From Streptosporangium canum (GTDB lineage Bacteria > Actinomycetota > Actinomycetes > Streptosporangiales > Streptosporangiaceae), in the NCBI RefSeq assembly GCF_900113865.1, contig NZ_FOQY01000003.1, positions 248,001-312,000 on the forward strand: a stretch of 64,000 bases of DNA. The letters run 5' to 3'. Under the pieces are notes generated by a model. That model searched no databases, was not told the origin of the DNA, and worked only from the letters and a program-made list of their open reading frames with translations. Below, one piece after another: positions 48,110 to 56,294 of the stretch. The number at the start of each line of letters is the position of its first letter. The first letter of the stretch is position 1. The position numbers were made by a program, and so were the translations under genes.

Positions 48110-48592
48110 ATGCCCTCGCCCCGAAAACTGATGCTTCTGGCGGCGACCATCGGCTCGCTGGTCCTGCTCGCGCTGGCCCTGCTCGCCGGCGCCGGCGCTC
48201 TCTCTGTGACGGCGGCCATCGTGCTCGGCGTGATGGCGGCGGTGCTCGCCGTCCAGCTTCTCGCGGTCGCGACCGTCCGCAGGGTGGACGGCAAAGCCCA
48301 GCGCATCGACACCAGGGTCAAGCGCTACGAAGCGGAGATGGCCCAGGTCAAGGCCGCCACCGAGCGGCTGGACCGGCGGCTGGAGGAGATCGTCGGGCTG
48401 CTCCGGGAGCACGGGAGCAAACGCGACGAGGACCTCCAGGCGATCCTGGTCTCCCTCGGCGAGGACCGGCTGGCCGCCATGCCCCAGCGCATGGAGATGG
48501 AGGAGATGGTCCACGAGCTGCTGCCGCGCCTGGCCGCCGTGGAGGCCAGGACCGGGCAGGCCCGGCCGGACAGACCCGAGGGGAAGGCATGA
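48110..48592 (+). CDS. Small membrane protein with cytoplasmic coiled coil
   Basis: The 160-residue protein has two hydrophobic helices (LLAATIGSLVLLALALLAGAG and VTAAIVLGVMAAVLAVQLLA, about residues 9-54). A charged coiled coil follows (RIDTRVKRYEAEMAQVKAAT, ERLDRRLEEIVGLLREHG) and then another short helical region. It has no enzyme motif. It is the first gene of a plus-strand series and its stop overlaps the start of a family A GT (ATGA), so it may be a membrane anchor or scaffold for that enzyme, which also ends in a coiled coil. The ATG has AGGGAAGG upstream. No known family was recognised. Confidence 0.78.
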   Translation: MPSPRKLMLLAATIGSLVLLALALLAGAGALSVTAAIVLGVMAAVLAVQLLAVATVRRVDGKAQRIDTRVKRYEAEMAQVKAATERLDRRLEEIVGLLREHGSKRDEDLQAILVSLGEDRLAAMPQRMEMEEMVHELLPRLAAVEARTGQARPDRPEGKA

Positions 48593-50274
48593 GCGGTACC
48601 GGCGCCCCCCTCGCGCAGGACGCCCCTCCAGCCCGCCGCGACGACGGGCGGACCGCCGTTCCCCGCGCCAGGATCAGGCACAACGACTACGGACCGCTGC
48701 TCCCGCCCGGCCTGGGCGACTGGGAGCCGCGCCTGCGGGTGAGCGTGGTGATCCCGGCGCACGACTGCCAGGAGGCCCTGGACCGCACGCTCGCCGGGCT
48801 GGCCGCGCAGAGCTACCCCGCGCACCTGATGGAGGTGGTCGTCGCCGACGACGGCAGCGACCCACCGCTGCGGATCCCCGGGATCGCCCCGGCCGGCACC
48901 CGGCTCGTCCGGGTGCCCGACGGCCGCTGGGGACGGGGCTGGGCCCGCCAGACCGGCGCGGCGGCGGCGGCCGGCGACATCCTGCACTGGGTCGACTCCG
49001 ACATGATCCTCGACCGGGAGCACATCGAGGCGCACATGCGCTGGCACCACCTCGCCTCCTACGCCGTCGTGCTCGGCGACGTCCGCTTCACCCCCGACGG
49101 AGCCGGGCCGGGCGCGCGGGAGGTCTTCGCGGCGGTGGCGGCCGGGGACGCGGAGAAGCTGTTCGACGGGTCGGCTCCGCACGCGTGGCGGGCGGGCGTG
49201 CTCGACGAGACCCGGTGGCTGCGGGACGCGGGCGCCACCGCCTACCGGCTCCACTCGGGGGCCACCACGTCGGTCCCCATGGCGCTGCTGCGCTCGGTCG
49301 GCGGGGTCAACACCGCGCTGAACATGGGCGAGGACACCGATCTCGGCTTCCGTCTCGCCCAGGCGGGCGCGGTCTTCATCCCCGACCCCCAGGCGCGCGG
49401 CTGGCACCTCGGCCCCTCCACGGTCATGCTCCGGGAGAAGGAGGTGCACCGGCACAACTGGTCGGTCCTGCCCGACTTCATCCCCGACCTGCGCTGGCTG
49501 CGCACCCACCCGCGCAGACACTGGCTGGTGCCGTACGTGCACGTCGTCGTCGACGCCCGCGGCGCCTCCTACGAGGACGTCCGGGCGAGCGTGGACGCCG
49601 CGCTCGCGGGCACCGTCGTCGACGTCGCCGTCACCGTGGTCGGGCCGTGGACGGCGCTCACCGGCGGACGCCGCTCCTCCCTGGACGAGCCGCTGCTCGA
49701 CATGCGGCTGGTGCGCAACCTGTACGGCCACGAGCCTCGCGTCTCCTTCACCGAGGAGACGCCGCACAGCTCGGCGCCCGCGCCGTTCCGCCTCACCTGC
49801 CCCGCCGGGTGGGCGCTCGGCGCGGACAGCCTGGCCGAGCTGCTGAAACTCGCCGAGAGCGAGGGGTACGGCCTGCTGAGCGCGGTGCTCGACGAGGGAG
49901 ACGAGTCAGAGACCGGGGTCCGGGCGGTCAGGCTCGAACGCACCGCCGCCTTCGCCAGGGCGGCGCTCGTGGAGGACTCCGGCGACCTCGACGGCGCGGT
50001 GCACGAGCTGTTCGGCTCGTTCTGGGTGAGCGCCGACGACTTCGGCGTCAAGGCCGCCGGGGAGGCGGAGCCCGTCGCCGGGGATCCCGCGAAGTGGCGG
50101 GCCGGCGCGGCCCGGTGGCAGCGCGAGGCGGAACGCCTGGAGGCCGAGGCCGAGAGCCTCCGGGCCGAGACCGAGCGCCTGCGGGCGGAGGTCAGGGAGC
50201 TGGAGGACGGCCGGCAGCGCGGCCCCCTGCGAGAGATCATCGCGACGGCCATGCGGCAGGGGAAGGCCGGCTGA
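48589..50274 (+). CDS. Family A glycosyltransferase (GT2) with coiled-coil C-terminus
   Basis: The 561-residue protein has the family A leader (ARIRHNDYGPLLPPGLGDW) and a GT2 domain with LRVSVVIPAHDCQEALDRTL, VVVADDGSDPP, the DSD motif in LHWVDSDMILD and MGEDTDLGFRLAQAG. The middle region (VVVDARGASYEDVRASVDAA, TVVGPWTALTGGRRSSLDEP) again looks like a second GT-A domain without DxD. Residues 490-550 are a coiled coil (REAERLEAEAESLRAETERL). It is closest to 52193-53896, suggesting a duplication around the family B gene between them. Start ATG overlaps the membrane protein stop; its own TGA shares a base with the next ATG. Confidence 0.86.
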   Translation: MSGTGAPLAQDAPPARRDDGRTAVPRARIRHNDYGPLLPPGLGDWEPRLRVSVVIPAHDCQEALDRTLAGLAAQSYPAHLMEVVVADDGSDPPLRIPGIAPAGTRLVRVPDGRWGRGWARQTGAAAAAGDILHWVDSDMILDREHIEAHMRWHHLASYAVVLGDVRFTPDGAGPGAREVFAAVAAGDAEKLFDGSAPHAWRAGVLDETRWLRDAGATAYRLHSGATTSVPMALLRSVGGVNTALNMGEDTDLGFRLAQAGAVFIPDPQARGWHLGPSTVMLREKEVHRHNWSVLPDFIPDLRWLRTHPRRHWLVPYVHVVVDARGASYEDVRASVDAALAGTVVDVAVTVVGPWTALTGGRRSSLDEPLLDMRLVRNLYGHEPRVSFTEETPHSSAPAPFRLTCPAGWALGADSLAELLKLAESEGYGLLSAVLDEGDESETGVRAVRLERTAAFARAALVEDSGDLDGAVHELFGSFWVSADDFGVKAAGEAEPVAGDPAKWRAGAARWQREAERLEAEAESLRAETERLRAEVRELEDGRQRGPLREIIATAMRQGKAG

Positions 50275-52196
50275 TGTCCCTTCTGACCGATCTCGTCAGC
50301 GCCGCCGGGAAGCGGAACGGCGGGCGGCGCGTCCTCGTCTACTGCGTGGGCTTCGAGACCCTCGACGGGCAGGCGCCGCACGAGGCGATCGACCTCGACG
50401 GCGACCTCGACGGCATCCCCAGGGCCGAGGAGGGCGCCGCCGAGATCCTGGTGCTCGCCCGGACGCCGACCGATCTACGCCGGGCCGCGACCCTGCACTC
50501 CCTGCTGCCCATGGCCACGCGGGTCGTCGTCGCCGTGGAGGAGACACCGCACTGGTACACCGCGCCGGTGCTGTCGCCCACGCCCGCCCACCGCTGGCGG
50601 TCGCTGACCGAGCTCCGCGTGCACCAGCCCCGGCGGCCCGCGTGGGTGGTGGAGGCGGGGTTCTCCAAGCCCACGCCCGCCGGCCGCACGCTCGCCGCGA
50701 CCGCCAGGGCGTTCGCCGGGCACCGGATGGACGCCGTCGCGGCGCCCGTGGCCGGTCTGGCGGGCCCGGGGGCGGCGCACTGGCGGCCCGGCGACCCCAA
50801 CGCGGCCCCGGCCGGCGTGACCGGCCCGGTCCCCGGCCGGTTCGGCGCCCGCGGCGGCGACCTGGTCCTGCGCACCACCGGTCAGGATCCGCCGCCCTGG
50901 TCCGGTGACGAGACCCCCGTGGACCGCCCGGTCGCCGAGCTGATGAGCTGGGAGCGGATCGGCCGTCCCGGCGGGGCCCGGGTCCTGGAGAACAGCCTCG
51001 GGGACCTGTCCGAGCCCCGGACCATCCCCCCGGTCGACGACCGCTCGGTCAACCCGATGGGCTTCATCACGGTGCCCTCGCTCGGCACGGCCGAGCTGTC
51101 GGTCGAGTCCGGCCGCTGGGCGATCATCTGTGCGGGGCGCACGCTCACCGTCTTCGGCGCCTCCGGCTGCGTCACCGACGTGGACGTGAGCCGGATCAGG
51201 CAGGTCAGAGGGGTTCGCGTGGACTGGCGTCGCAGCCACAGCGGCCCCGTGGCCGCGCTGCGGGTCCTCACCGGGCTGGCCGCGGCCGGGGTGCCGCTGT
51301 TCTCCGACGTCGTGCCCCGGTGGGCGGGCGCCCTCGGCCCCGAGCTGACCGGGTTGATCACCTCGGTCGGCGAGACCGGCCTCAAGGACGACCTGGAGCG
51401 GGAGGAGCACAGCATCCGGCTCCGCCGCGAGGCCCTGCGCACCCACGGCGTCCGCACCCGCTGGGAGCAGCTCGGCGCCCCCGCCGCGGCCAGGCCGCTG
51501 ACCTCGGTACTGCTCGCCACCCGCCGCCCCGAGATGGTCCGCTTCGCGCTGGAGCAGATGGCCGGTCAGCGCGGCGCCGAGTTCGAGGTGATCCTCGCCC
51601 TGCACGGGATCCCCGCCGGGCATCCCGACGTGGCCGGGGCGGTGGCGTCCTACGACCGGCCGATCACCGTGTTCGAGGCGTCCGGGGAGACCGTTTTCGG
51701 GGCCGTGCTGAACGAGGCCGCGGCCAGGGCGTCGGGGTCGTTCCTGCTGAAGATGGACGACGACGACTGGTACGGGCCCGACTTCGTCTCCGACCTGCTG
51801 CTGGCGCACTCCTACTCGGGGGCCGACGTCGTGGGGATGGTCCCGGAGTTCGTCTACCTCGCCTCGATCGGGGTGACCGTCCACCGGGACCAGGTGACCG
51901 AGCAGATCACCAACTTCATCGCCGGAGGGACCATCTTCGCCGAACGCTCCGCCTTCGAGGCCGTGGGCGGCTTCCGCACGCTGCCGGGCACGATCGACGC
52001 CCAGTTCCAGCACGCCGTACAGGCCGCGGGCGGGCAGATCTACCGCACCCAGGGCCTGGGCTACATCCTGCGGCGCGGCAACGTCGCCAACCACACCTGG
52101 CGCGAGCCGATCGGCACGTTCCTGCGGCGCAACAAGCGCCAGTGGCGCGGCTTCCGGCCCAGCGCGCTCATGGAGCTCCCCGCGGAGGCGGTGTGA
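50274..52196 (+). CDS. Family B glycosyltransferase (GT2), long form
   Basis: The 640-residue protein has an unassigned N-terminal region of about 270 residues (RRVLVYCVGFETLDGQAPHE, then LSPTPAHRWRSLTELRVHQP). A middle segment follows (GLKDDLEREEHSIRLRREAL), and then the GT2 domain: TSVLLATRRPEMVRFALEQM, VILALHGIPAGHPDVAGAV, the metal motif KMDDDDWYGPDFVSDL and HTWREPIGTFLRRNKRQWRG. The final two parts match the shorter family B protein at 46775. Start and stop overlap those of the flanking family A genes (TGATG and GTGA), so A-B-A are made together. Substrate unknown. Confidence 0.84.
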   Translation: MSLLTDLVSAAGKRNGGRRVLVYCVGFETLDGQAPHEAIDLDGDLDGIPRAEEGAAEILVLARTPTDLRRAATLHSLLPMATRVVVAVEETPHWYTAPVLSPTPAHRWRSLTELRVHQPRRPAWVVEAGFSKPTPAGRTLAATARAFAGHRMDAVAAPVAGLAGPGAAHWRPGDPNAAPAGVTGPVPGRFGARGGDLVLRTTGQDPPPWSGDETPVDRPVAELMSWERIGRPGGARVLENSLGDLSEPRTIPPVDDRSVNPMGFITVPSLGTAELSVESGRWAIICAGRTLTVFGASGCVTDVDVSRIRQVRGVRVDWRRSHSGPVAALRVLTGLAAAGVPLFSDVVPRWAGALGPELTGLITSVGETGLKDDLEREEHSIRLRREALRTHGVRTRWEQLGAPAAARPLTSVLLATRRPEMVRFALEQMAGQRGAEFEVILALHGIPAGHPDVAGAVASYDRPITVFEASGETVFGAVLNEAAARASGSFLLKMDDDDWYGPDFVSDLLLAHSYSGADVVGMVPEFVYLASIGVTVHRDQVTEQITNFIAGGTIFAERSAFEAVGGFRTLPGTIDAQFQHAVQAAGGQIYRTQGLGYILRRGNVANHTWREPIGTFLRRNKRQWRGFRPSALMELPAEAV

Positions 52197-53896
52197 GCGC
52201 GCCGCGGATCCCGGGCAACGACTACGGGGTGCTCAGCCCGCCCGCCCCCGGGGCCTGGGAGCCGCGCCTGCCGGTGAGCGTGGTGATCCCCGCCAGGGCC
52301 CAGCAGGAGAAACTCGACCTCACGCTGGCCGCCCTCGCCGCCCAGACCTACCCCTCGCACCTCCTGGAGGTGATCGTGGTGGACGACGGGAGCGCGCCCC
52401 CGCTCCGGCTCCCCGAGATCATCCCGGACAACACCCGGCTCCTGCGGGTGCCCGACGGCCGCTGGGGCATCGCCTGGGCCCTGGAGACCGGTACGGCGGC
52501 CGCCGGCGGCGAGGTGATCCACCGGATGGACGCCGACATCGTCGCCTACCGCGACCACGTGGAGGCGCACATGCGCTGGCACCACCTGGCCGACTACCTG
52601 GTGGTGCTGGGGACGCTGCGTTTCACCGCCATGGCGGGCACGCCGCCCACCGCGTCCGAGGTCCAGATCGCCGTCGCCAAGGACAGGACCGACTCCCTCT
52701 TCGACCCGGACCCCGACCACGGGCACGACTGGATCGCCGAGCTCGTCGCGGCCCATCGCGACTTCCGCGACGCGCCCAGCCCGCTGCTGCACCGCGTCCA
52801 CGTGGGCGCGACGGTCTCGCTGCCCGCGGCCCTGCTGAAGGCCGCGGGAGGGATGGACACCTCCCTGAGGCTCGGCGAGGACACCGAGCTGGGCTACCGG
52901 CTCACCCAGACGGGCGCGGTGTTCGTCCCGGACGCCGAGGCGCTCAGCTGGCACCTGGGCACGACGACGGCGATGCGGAGGCCCGGGGAGGTCAGGCGGC
53001 ACAACGACCCCTTCATCGCCGACCGCGTGCCCTACCGGCGCAACCTCCGCTCGGAGGGGGGCCGCCAGTGGCTGGTCCCCTATGTCGACGTCGTGGTGGA
53101 CGCCCGGGACGCCTCCTTCGAGGACGTCCGGGCGAGCGTGGACGGGGCGCTGGCGAGCACCCTGCCCGACGTGCACGTCACCCTGACCGGCCCGTGGGCG
53201 TCGCTGACCGGCGGGCGCCGCGCGCCGCTGGACGACCCGCTGCTCGACCTGCGGCTGGTCCACGGGCAGTACGCCCACGACGGCCGCGTCTCCTTCGCCG
53301 AGCGGGTCCCCCCGACCTCGCTCCCCGCGCCGTTCCGCCTCACCTGCCCGGCCGGCTGGGTGCCCGGGGCGGAGTCGCTGGCCATGCTGATCCGGCAGGC
53401 CGACGAGGACGACGAGGGCCTGCTGCTCGTGGCGCTGGAGGAGAACGGGTCGGGTGTGGTGGCCGCCCGCCTGGAACGGACCGCCGCCGTCGCACGGGCC
53501 CTGCGCGTCGCCCGCGACGGCGAGTCCCTGGACGACGTGATCGCCGACCTGTACGGCGCGACCTGGCTGGACGCCGAGTCGTGGCGGTTTCGGCCGACGG
53601 CGGCGGCCTACCCGGTCTGGGCCACGGACCGCAACCGTGAGGCCGTGCGCTGGCGCGCGGAGGCCGAGTCGCGCAGGCGGGCGGCCGAGCGCGCCCAGCG
53701 GCAGGTCACGGCGCTCAAGTCCGAACTCAAGGAACTGCGCGCCGCTGCGGCGAAGGGCAGCCGCGACACCGTCAGGTGGAAGGAGAAGGCCGAGCAGCGC
53801 CGCCTGGAGGCCGTCGCCCTGCGCCAGGCGCAGGAACGCTCGCTCCTGCGCCGCGCCGCCCGCCGCCTCCGCGGTCTCACCGAGGGCCCCCGGTAG
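52193..53896 (+). CDS. Family A glycosyltransferase (GT2) with coiled-coil C-terminus
   Basis: The 567-residue protein has the family A leader (PRIPGNDYGVLSPPAPGAW) and GT2 domain: PVSVVIPARAQQEKLDLTL, VIVVDDGSAPP, the DAD motif in IHRMDADIVAY and RLGEDTELGYRLTQTG. The second, DxD-less domain includes VVVDARDASFEDVRASVDGA and the conserved PFRLTCPAGWVPGAESLAML. Its end (RWRAEAESRRRAAERAQRQV, KSELKELRAAAAKGS) is a coiled coil followed by a basic tail. The GTG at 52193 overlaps the preceding stop (GTGA). It ends six bases before the convergent secreted deacetylase gene, with no separate terminator. Confidence 0.86.
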   Translation: MSAPRIPGNDYGVLSPPAPGAWEPRLPVSVVIPARAQQEKLDLTLAALAAQTYPSHLLEVIVVDDGSAPPLRLPEIIPDNTRLLRVPDGRWGIAWALETGTAAAGGEVIHRMDADIVAYRDHVEAHMRWHHLADYLVVLGTLRFTAMAGTPPTASEVQIAVAKDRTDSLFDPDPDHGHDWIAELVAAHRDFRDAPSPLLHRVHVGATVSLPAALLKAAGGMDTSLRLGEDTELGYRLTQTGAVFVPDAEALSWHLGTTTAMRRPGEVRRHNDPFIADRVPYRRNLRSEGGRQWLVPYVDVVVDARDASFEDVRASVDGALASTLPDVHVTLTGPWASLTGGRRAPLDDPLLDLRLVHGQYAHDGRVSFAERVPPTSLPAPFRLTCPAGWVPGAESLAMLIRQADEDDEGLLLVALEENGSGVVAARLERTAAVARALRVARDGESLDDVIADLYGATWLDAESWRFRPTAAAYPVWATDRNREAVRWRAEAESRRRAAERAQRQVTALKSELKELRAAAAKGSRDTVRWKEKAEQRRLEAVALRQAQERSLLRRAARRLRGLTEGPR

Positions 53897-53902
53897 GGCG
53901 GT

Positions 53903-54712
53903 CTACTCGGCGGGTACCGGCCGGTAGCGGGCGCCGACCGCGTCGTGCAGGGTCTTGACGACCGTGCCGTGGCTCTTGCGGGTCGCCAGCCAGCCGAGGA
54001 ACTCGTCCAGGGTCTCGGGGGACACCGAGTAGAGGCCGCAGCCGTCGCAGACCCGGTGGAAGACCAGGGGGACGAGCCCGCCGCCGCTCTTCTCGGCGTT
54101 GATGACCTGCTGCCTCATCTGCCGCGGCAGCGTGTCGTCGCGGATCGAGCCCGGGGTGCGGATCTCGTAGCGGTCCCGGGGCCGCGGATCCTCACCGGCC
54201 TGGCAGCCGCGGCATCCCCAGTCCTTGAGCCCGCCGACCCTGCGGGCCGCGTCGTAGCCGCACTGCCGCGCCACCGCCTTGGCGTCGGCGTCCACCGAGC
54301 CGAACGGGTAGGCCAGGGTGGTGGGCCGGTAGCCCCACGCCACCAGCGCCCTGCGGTCGTCGCAGATCTGCGTGCGCTGCTCGCTCCGGGTCAGCTCGGT
54401 GAGGCGGATGTGGGTCAGCGTGTGGCCGCCGATCTCGTGCCCCGCCTTGGCGATCGCGGCGAGCTCGCGGCGGGTCAGCTTGGCGTCACGCCCGATGGTG
54501 TCGGTGTTGACGTAGAACGTTCCACGCATGCCCCGCTTCTCCAGCATGCGGGCCGTCGCCGCGTGGGTGACGTCCCCGTCGTCGAAGGTGAGCGAGACGA
54601 CCGTCGTGACCTTCTTCGGAGGCTTGGCGCTCTCCGCGTGGGAGACCGGCTGCAGGACCGCCAGGGCGACCAGCGCCGCCGGCAGAGCCGCCGCCCAACG
54701 AACGATCTTCAC
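53903..54712 (-). CDS. Secreted polysaccharide deacetylase (NodB domain)
   Basis: The 269-residue protein has a signal peptide (IVRWAAALPAALVALAVLQ, cleavage near SHAES at about 29). The NodB domain follows: VSLTFDDGDVTHA (first Asp pair), GHTLTHIRLTE with the His-x3-His zinc site, and LAYPFGSVDADAKAV. It should act on acetylated amino-sugar polymers outside the cell. A Cys-rich loop (WGCRGCQAGEDPR, CDGCGLYS) may form disulfides. The GTG at 54712 has AGAGGA nine bases upstream; a GTG at 54748 would extend the signal peptide. It is convergent with the A-B-A transferase operon and may trim its product. Confidence 0.88.
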   Translation of the reverse strand: MKIVRWAAALPAALVALAVLQPVSHAESAKPPKKVTTVVSLTFDDGDVTHAATARMLEKRGMRGTFYVNTDTIGRDAKLTRRELAAIAKAGHEIGGHTLTHIRLTELTRSEQRTQICDDRRALVAWGYRPTTLAYPFGSVDADAKAVARQCGYDAARRVGGLKDWGCRGCQAGEDPRPRDRYEIRTPGSIRDDTLPRQMRQQVINAEKSGGGLVPLVFHRVCDGCGLYSVSPETLDEFLGWLATRKSHGTVVKTLHDAVGARYRPVPAE

Positions 54713-54833
54713 GGTGGGCCGTCCTCTCAGGCAACGGATCAAGGGCACAGGAAAGCACCATATAAGCCCACACGCCCGGTCAGCGGCTCCGTTACCAAAC
54801 GGTCAGGAACGCGCCTCCGTACGGGATCCCGGC

Positions 54834-54862
54834 AGGGCGCCCTCCGTGGCGGAGGGCGCCCT
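54834..54862 (-). terminator. hom terminator hairpin
   Basis: AGGGCGCCCTCCG (54834-54846) is an exact reverse complement of 54850-54862, a 13-bp stem with a 3-base loop, 18 bases after the hom stop on the minus strand. It separates the lysA-hom genes from the glycan island. Confidence 0.88.
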
Positions 54863-54880
54863 CACCCGGCGAGCGGAGCG

Positions 54881-56173
54881 CTACGGGGTGTCCTCGCCCT
54901 CGACCCGCATGACGCTCACCACGTCGCGGACGATGTCCATCTCGCGCAGGCTCTCGATGGTGGCCGACAGCGCGGCGTCGCTGGCCCGGTGCGTGACCAG
55001 GACGAGCTGGGCGTCGTCGCCGTGGCCCTCCTGGCGGACGGTCTGGATGGACACGTCCTGCTTGGCGAACATGTCGGCGACCCGGGCGAGCACGCCCGGC
55101 TTGTCGGCGACGTCCAGCGAGACGTGGTAGCGCGTGACGGTCTCGCCCATCGGATGGACCGTCAGCTCGGCGTAGGTGGACTCCTCCGGGCCCCGCGTGC
55201 CGGCCAGCAGGTTGCGGGCCACGGCCACGATGTCGCCCAGCACCGCGCTCGCCGTCGGGGCGCCGCCGGCGCCCGCGCCGTAGAACATGAGCTGCCCGGC
55301 GGACCGGGCCTCCACGAAGACCGCGTTGTATGCCTCACGGACCCCGGCCAGCGGGTGCGTCCTGGGGATCATGGCCGGGTGCACCCGGACGCCGAAGGAA
55401 CGGCCGTCCTCCGAGCGGGCGCAGATCGCCAGCAGCTTGATGACGTAACCCATCGCCTTGGCGCTGGCCACGTCGGTGGCGGTGATCTCGGTGATGCCCT
55501 CGCGGTGCACGTCGGCGGCCGTCACGCGGCTGTGGAAGGCGATCCCGGCGAGGATCGCGGCCTTGGCGGCGGCGTCGAAGCCCTCCACGTCGGCCGTGGG
55601 GTCGGCCTCGGCGTATCCCAGGGCCTGGGCCTCCTCCAGCGCGTCGGAGAACGACGCGCCGCCGGAGTCCATCTTGTCGAGGATGTAGTTGGTGGTGCCG
55701 TTGACGATGCCGAGCACGCGGTGCACGTGGTCACCGGCCAGGGACTCGCGCAGCGGCCGGATCAGCGGGATCGCGCCCGCGACCGCCGCCTCGAAGTACA
55801 GGTCCGCGTTGTTGGCCCTGGCCGCGCCGTGCACGGTCGCGCCGTCCTCGGCGAGCAGCGCCTTGTTGGCGGTGACGACCGACTTGCCGCTGTTCATCGC
55901 GGCCAGGATGAGCGACCTGGCGGGCTCGATGCCGCCGATCACCTCGACGACGATGTCCACGTCGTCGCGGGTGACCAGGGCCTCGGCGTCGGTGGTGAGC
56001 AGGGCGGGGTCCACGTCGGTGTCGCGTTTGCGGCCCATCCGCCGTACGGCGACGCCGGCCAGCTCCAACGGGGCCCCGATGCGGGCGGCGAGGTCGTCGG
56101 CCTGCTCACGCATCAGCCGGATCACCTGGGAGCCGACGACGCCACACCCGAGAAGAGCGACTTTCAGTGCCAT
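54881..56173 (-). CDS. hom: Homoserine dehydrogenase
   Basis: It reduces aspartate semialdehyde to homoserine with NAD(P)H. The 430-residue protein has the Rossmann start VALLGCGVVGSQVIRLM, TANKALLAEDG, the catalytic region ALGYAEADPTADVEGFDAAA with the conserved Lys/Asp, and VHREGITEITATDVASAKAM. A C-terminal ACT domain (YHVSLDVADKPGVLARVADM) suggests threonine feedback. The length is normal. The ATG at 56173 has GGGGAG about ten bases upstream, at the edge of a 39-bp repeat. It follows lysA by 121 bp and is followed by a strong terminator instead of thrC. Confidence 0.96.
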   Translation of the reverse strand: MALKVALLGCGVVGSQVIRLMREQADDLAARIGAPLELAGVAVRRMGRKRDTDVDPALLTTDAEALVTRDDVDIVVEVIGGIEPARSLILAAMNSGKSVVTANKALLAEDGATVHGAARANNADLYFEAAVAGAIPLIRPLRESLAGDHVHRVLGIVNGTTNYILDKMDSGGASFSDALEEAQALGYAEADPTADVEGFDAAAKAAILAGIAFHSRVTAADVHREGITEITATDVASAKAMGYVIKLLAICARSEDGRSFGVRVHPAMIPRTHPLAGVREAYNAVFVEARSAGQLMFYGAGAGGAPTASAVLGDIVAVARNLLAGTRGPEESTYAELTVHPMGETVTRYHVSLDVADKPGVLARVADMFAKQDVSIQTVRQEGHGDDAQLVLVTHRASDAALSATIESLREMDIVRDVVSVMRVEGEDTP

Positions 56174-56186
56174 CCGGTCGCACTCC

Positions 56187-56285
56187 CCTTCTCGTCCGCT
56201 CCGCTCACTCGGCGGCTCACCGCTCGGCGCCCGACGGTCGCGTTCACCTTCTCATCCGCTCCGCTCACTCGGCGGCTCACCGCTC
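56187..56285. repeat. 39-bp direct repeat with 60-bp period in the lysA-hom gap
   Basis: The segment 56187-56225 recurs at 56247-56285 with one mismatch (G/A at 56194/56254). The unit includes CCGCTCCGCTCACTCGGCGG and reads CGAGAAGG on the minus strand at its end, next to the hom ribosome site. The second copy starts about ten bases before the lysA stop. No coding role is likely. Confidence 0.8.
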
Positions 56286-56294
56286 CGGGTCGTT

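Noticed and set aside
41153-54712. Polyketide or non-ribosomal peptide cluster
   Set aside because: There is no ketosynthase, adenylation or carrier domain; the content is glycan-related.
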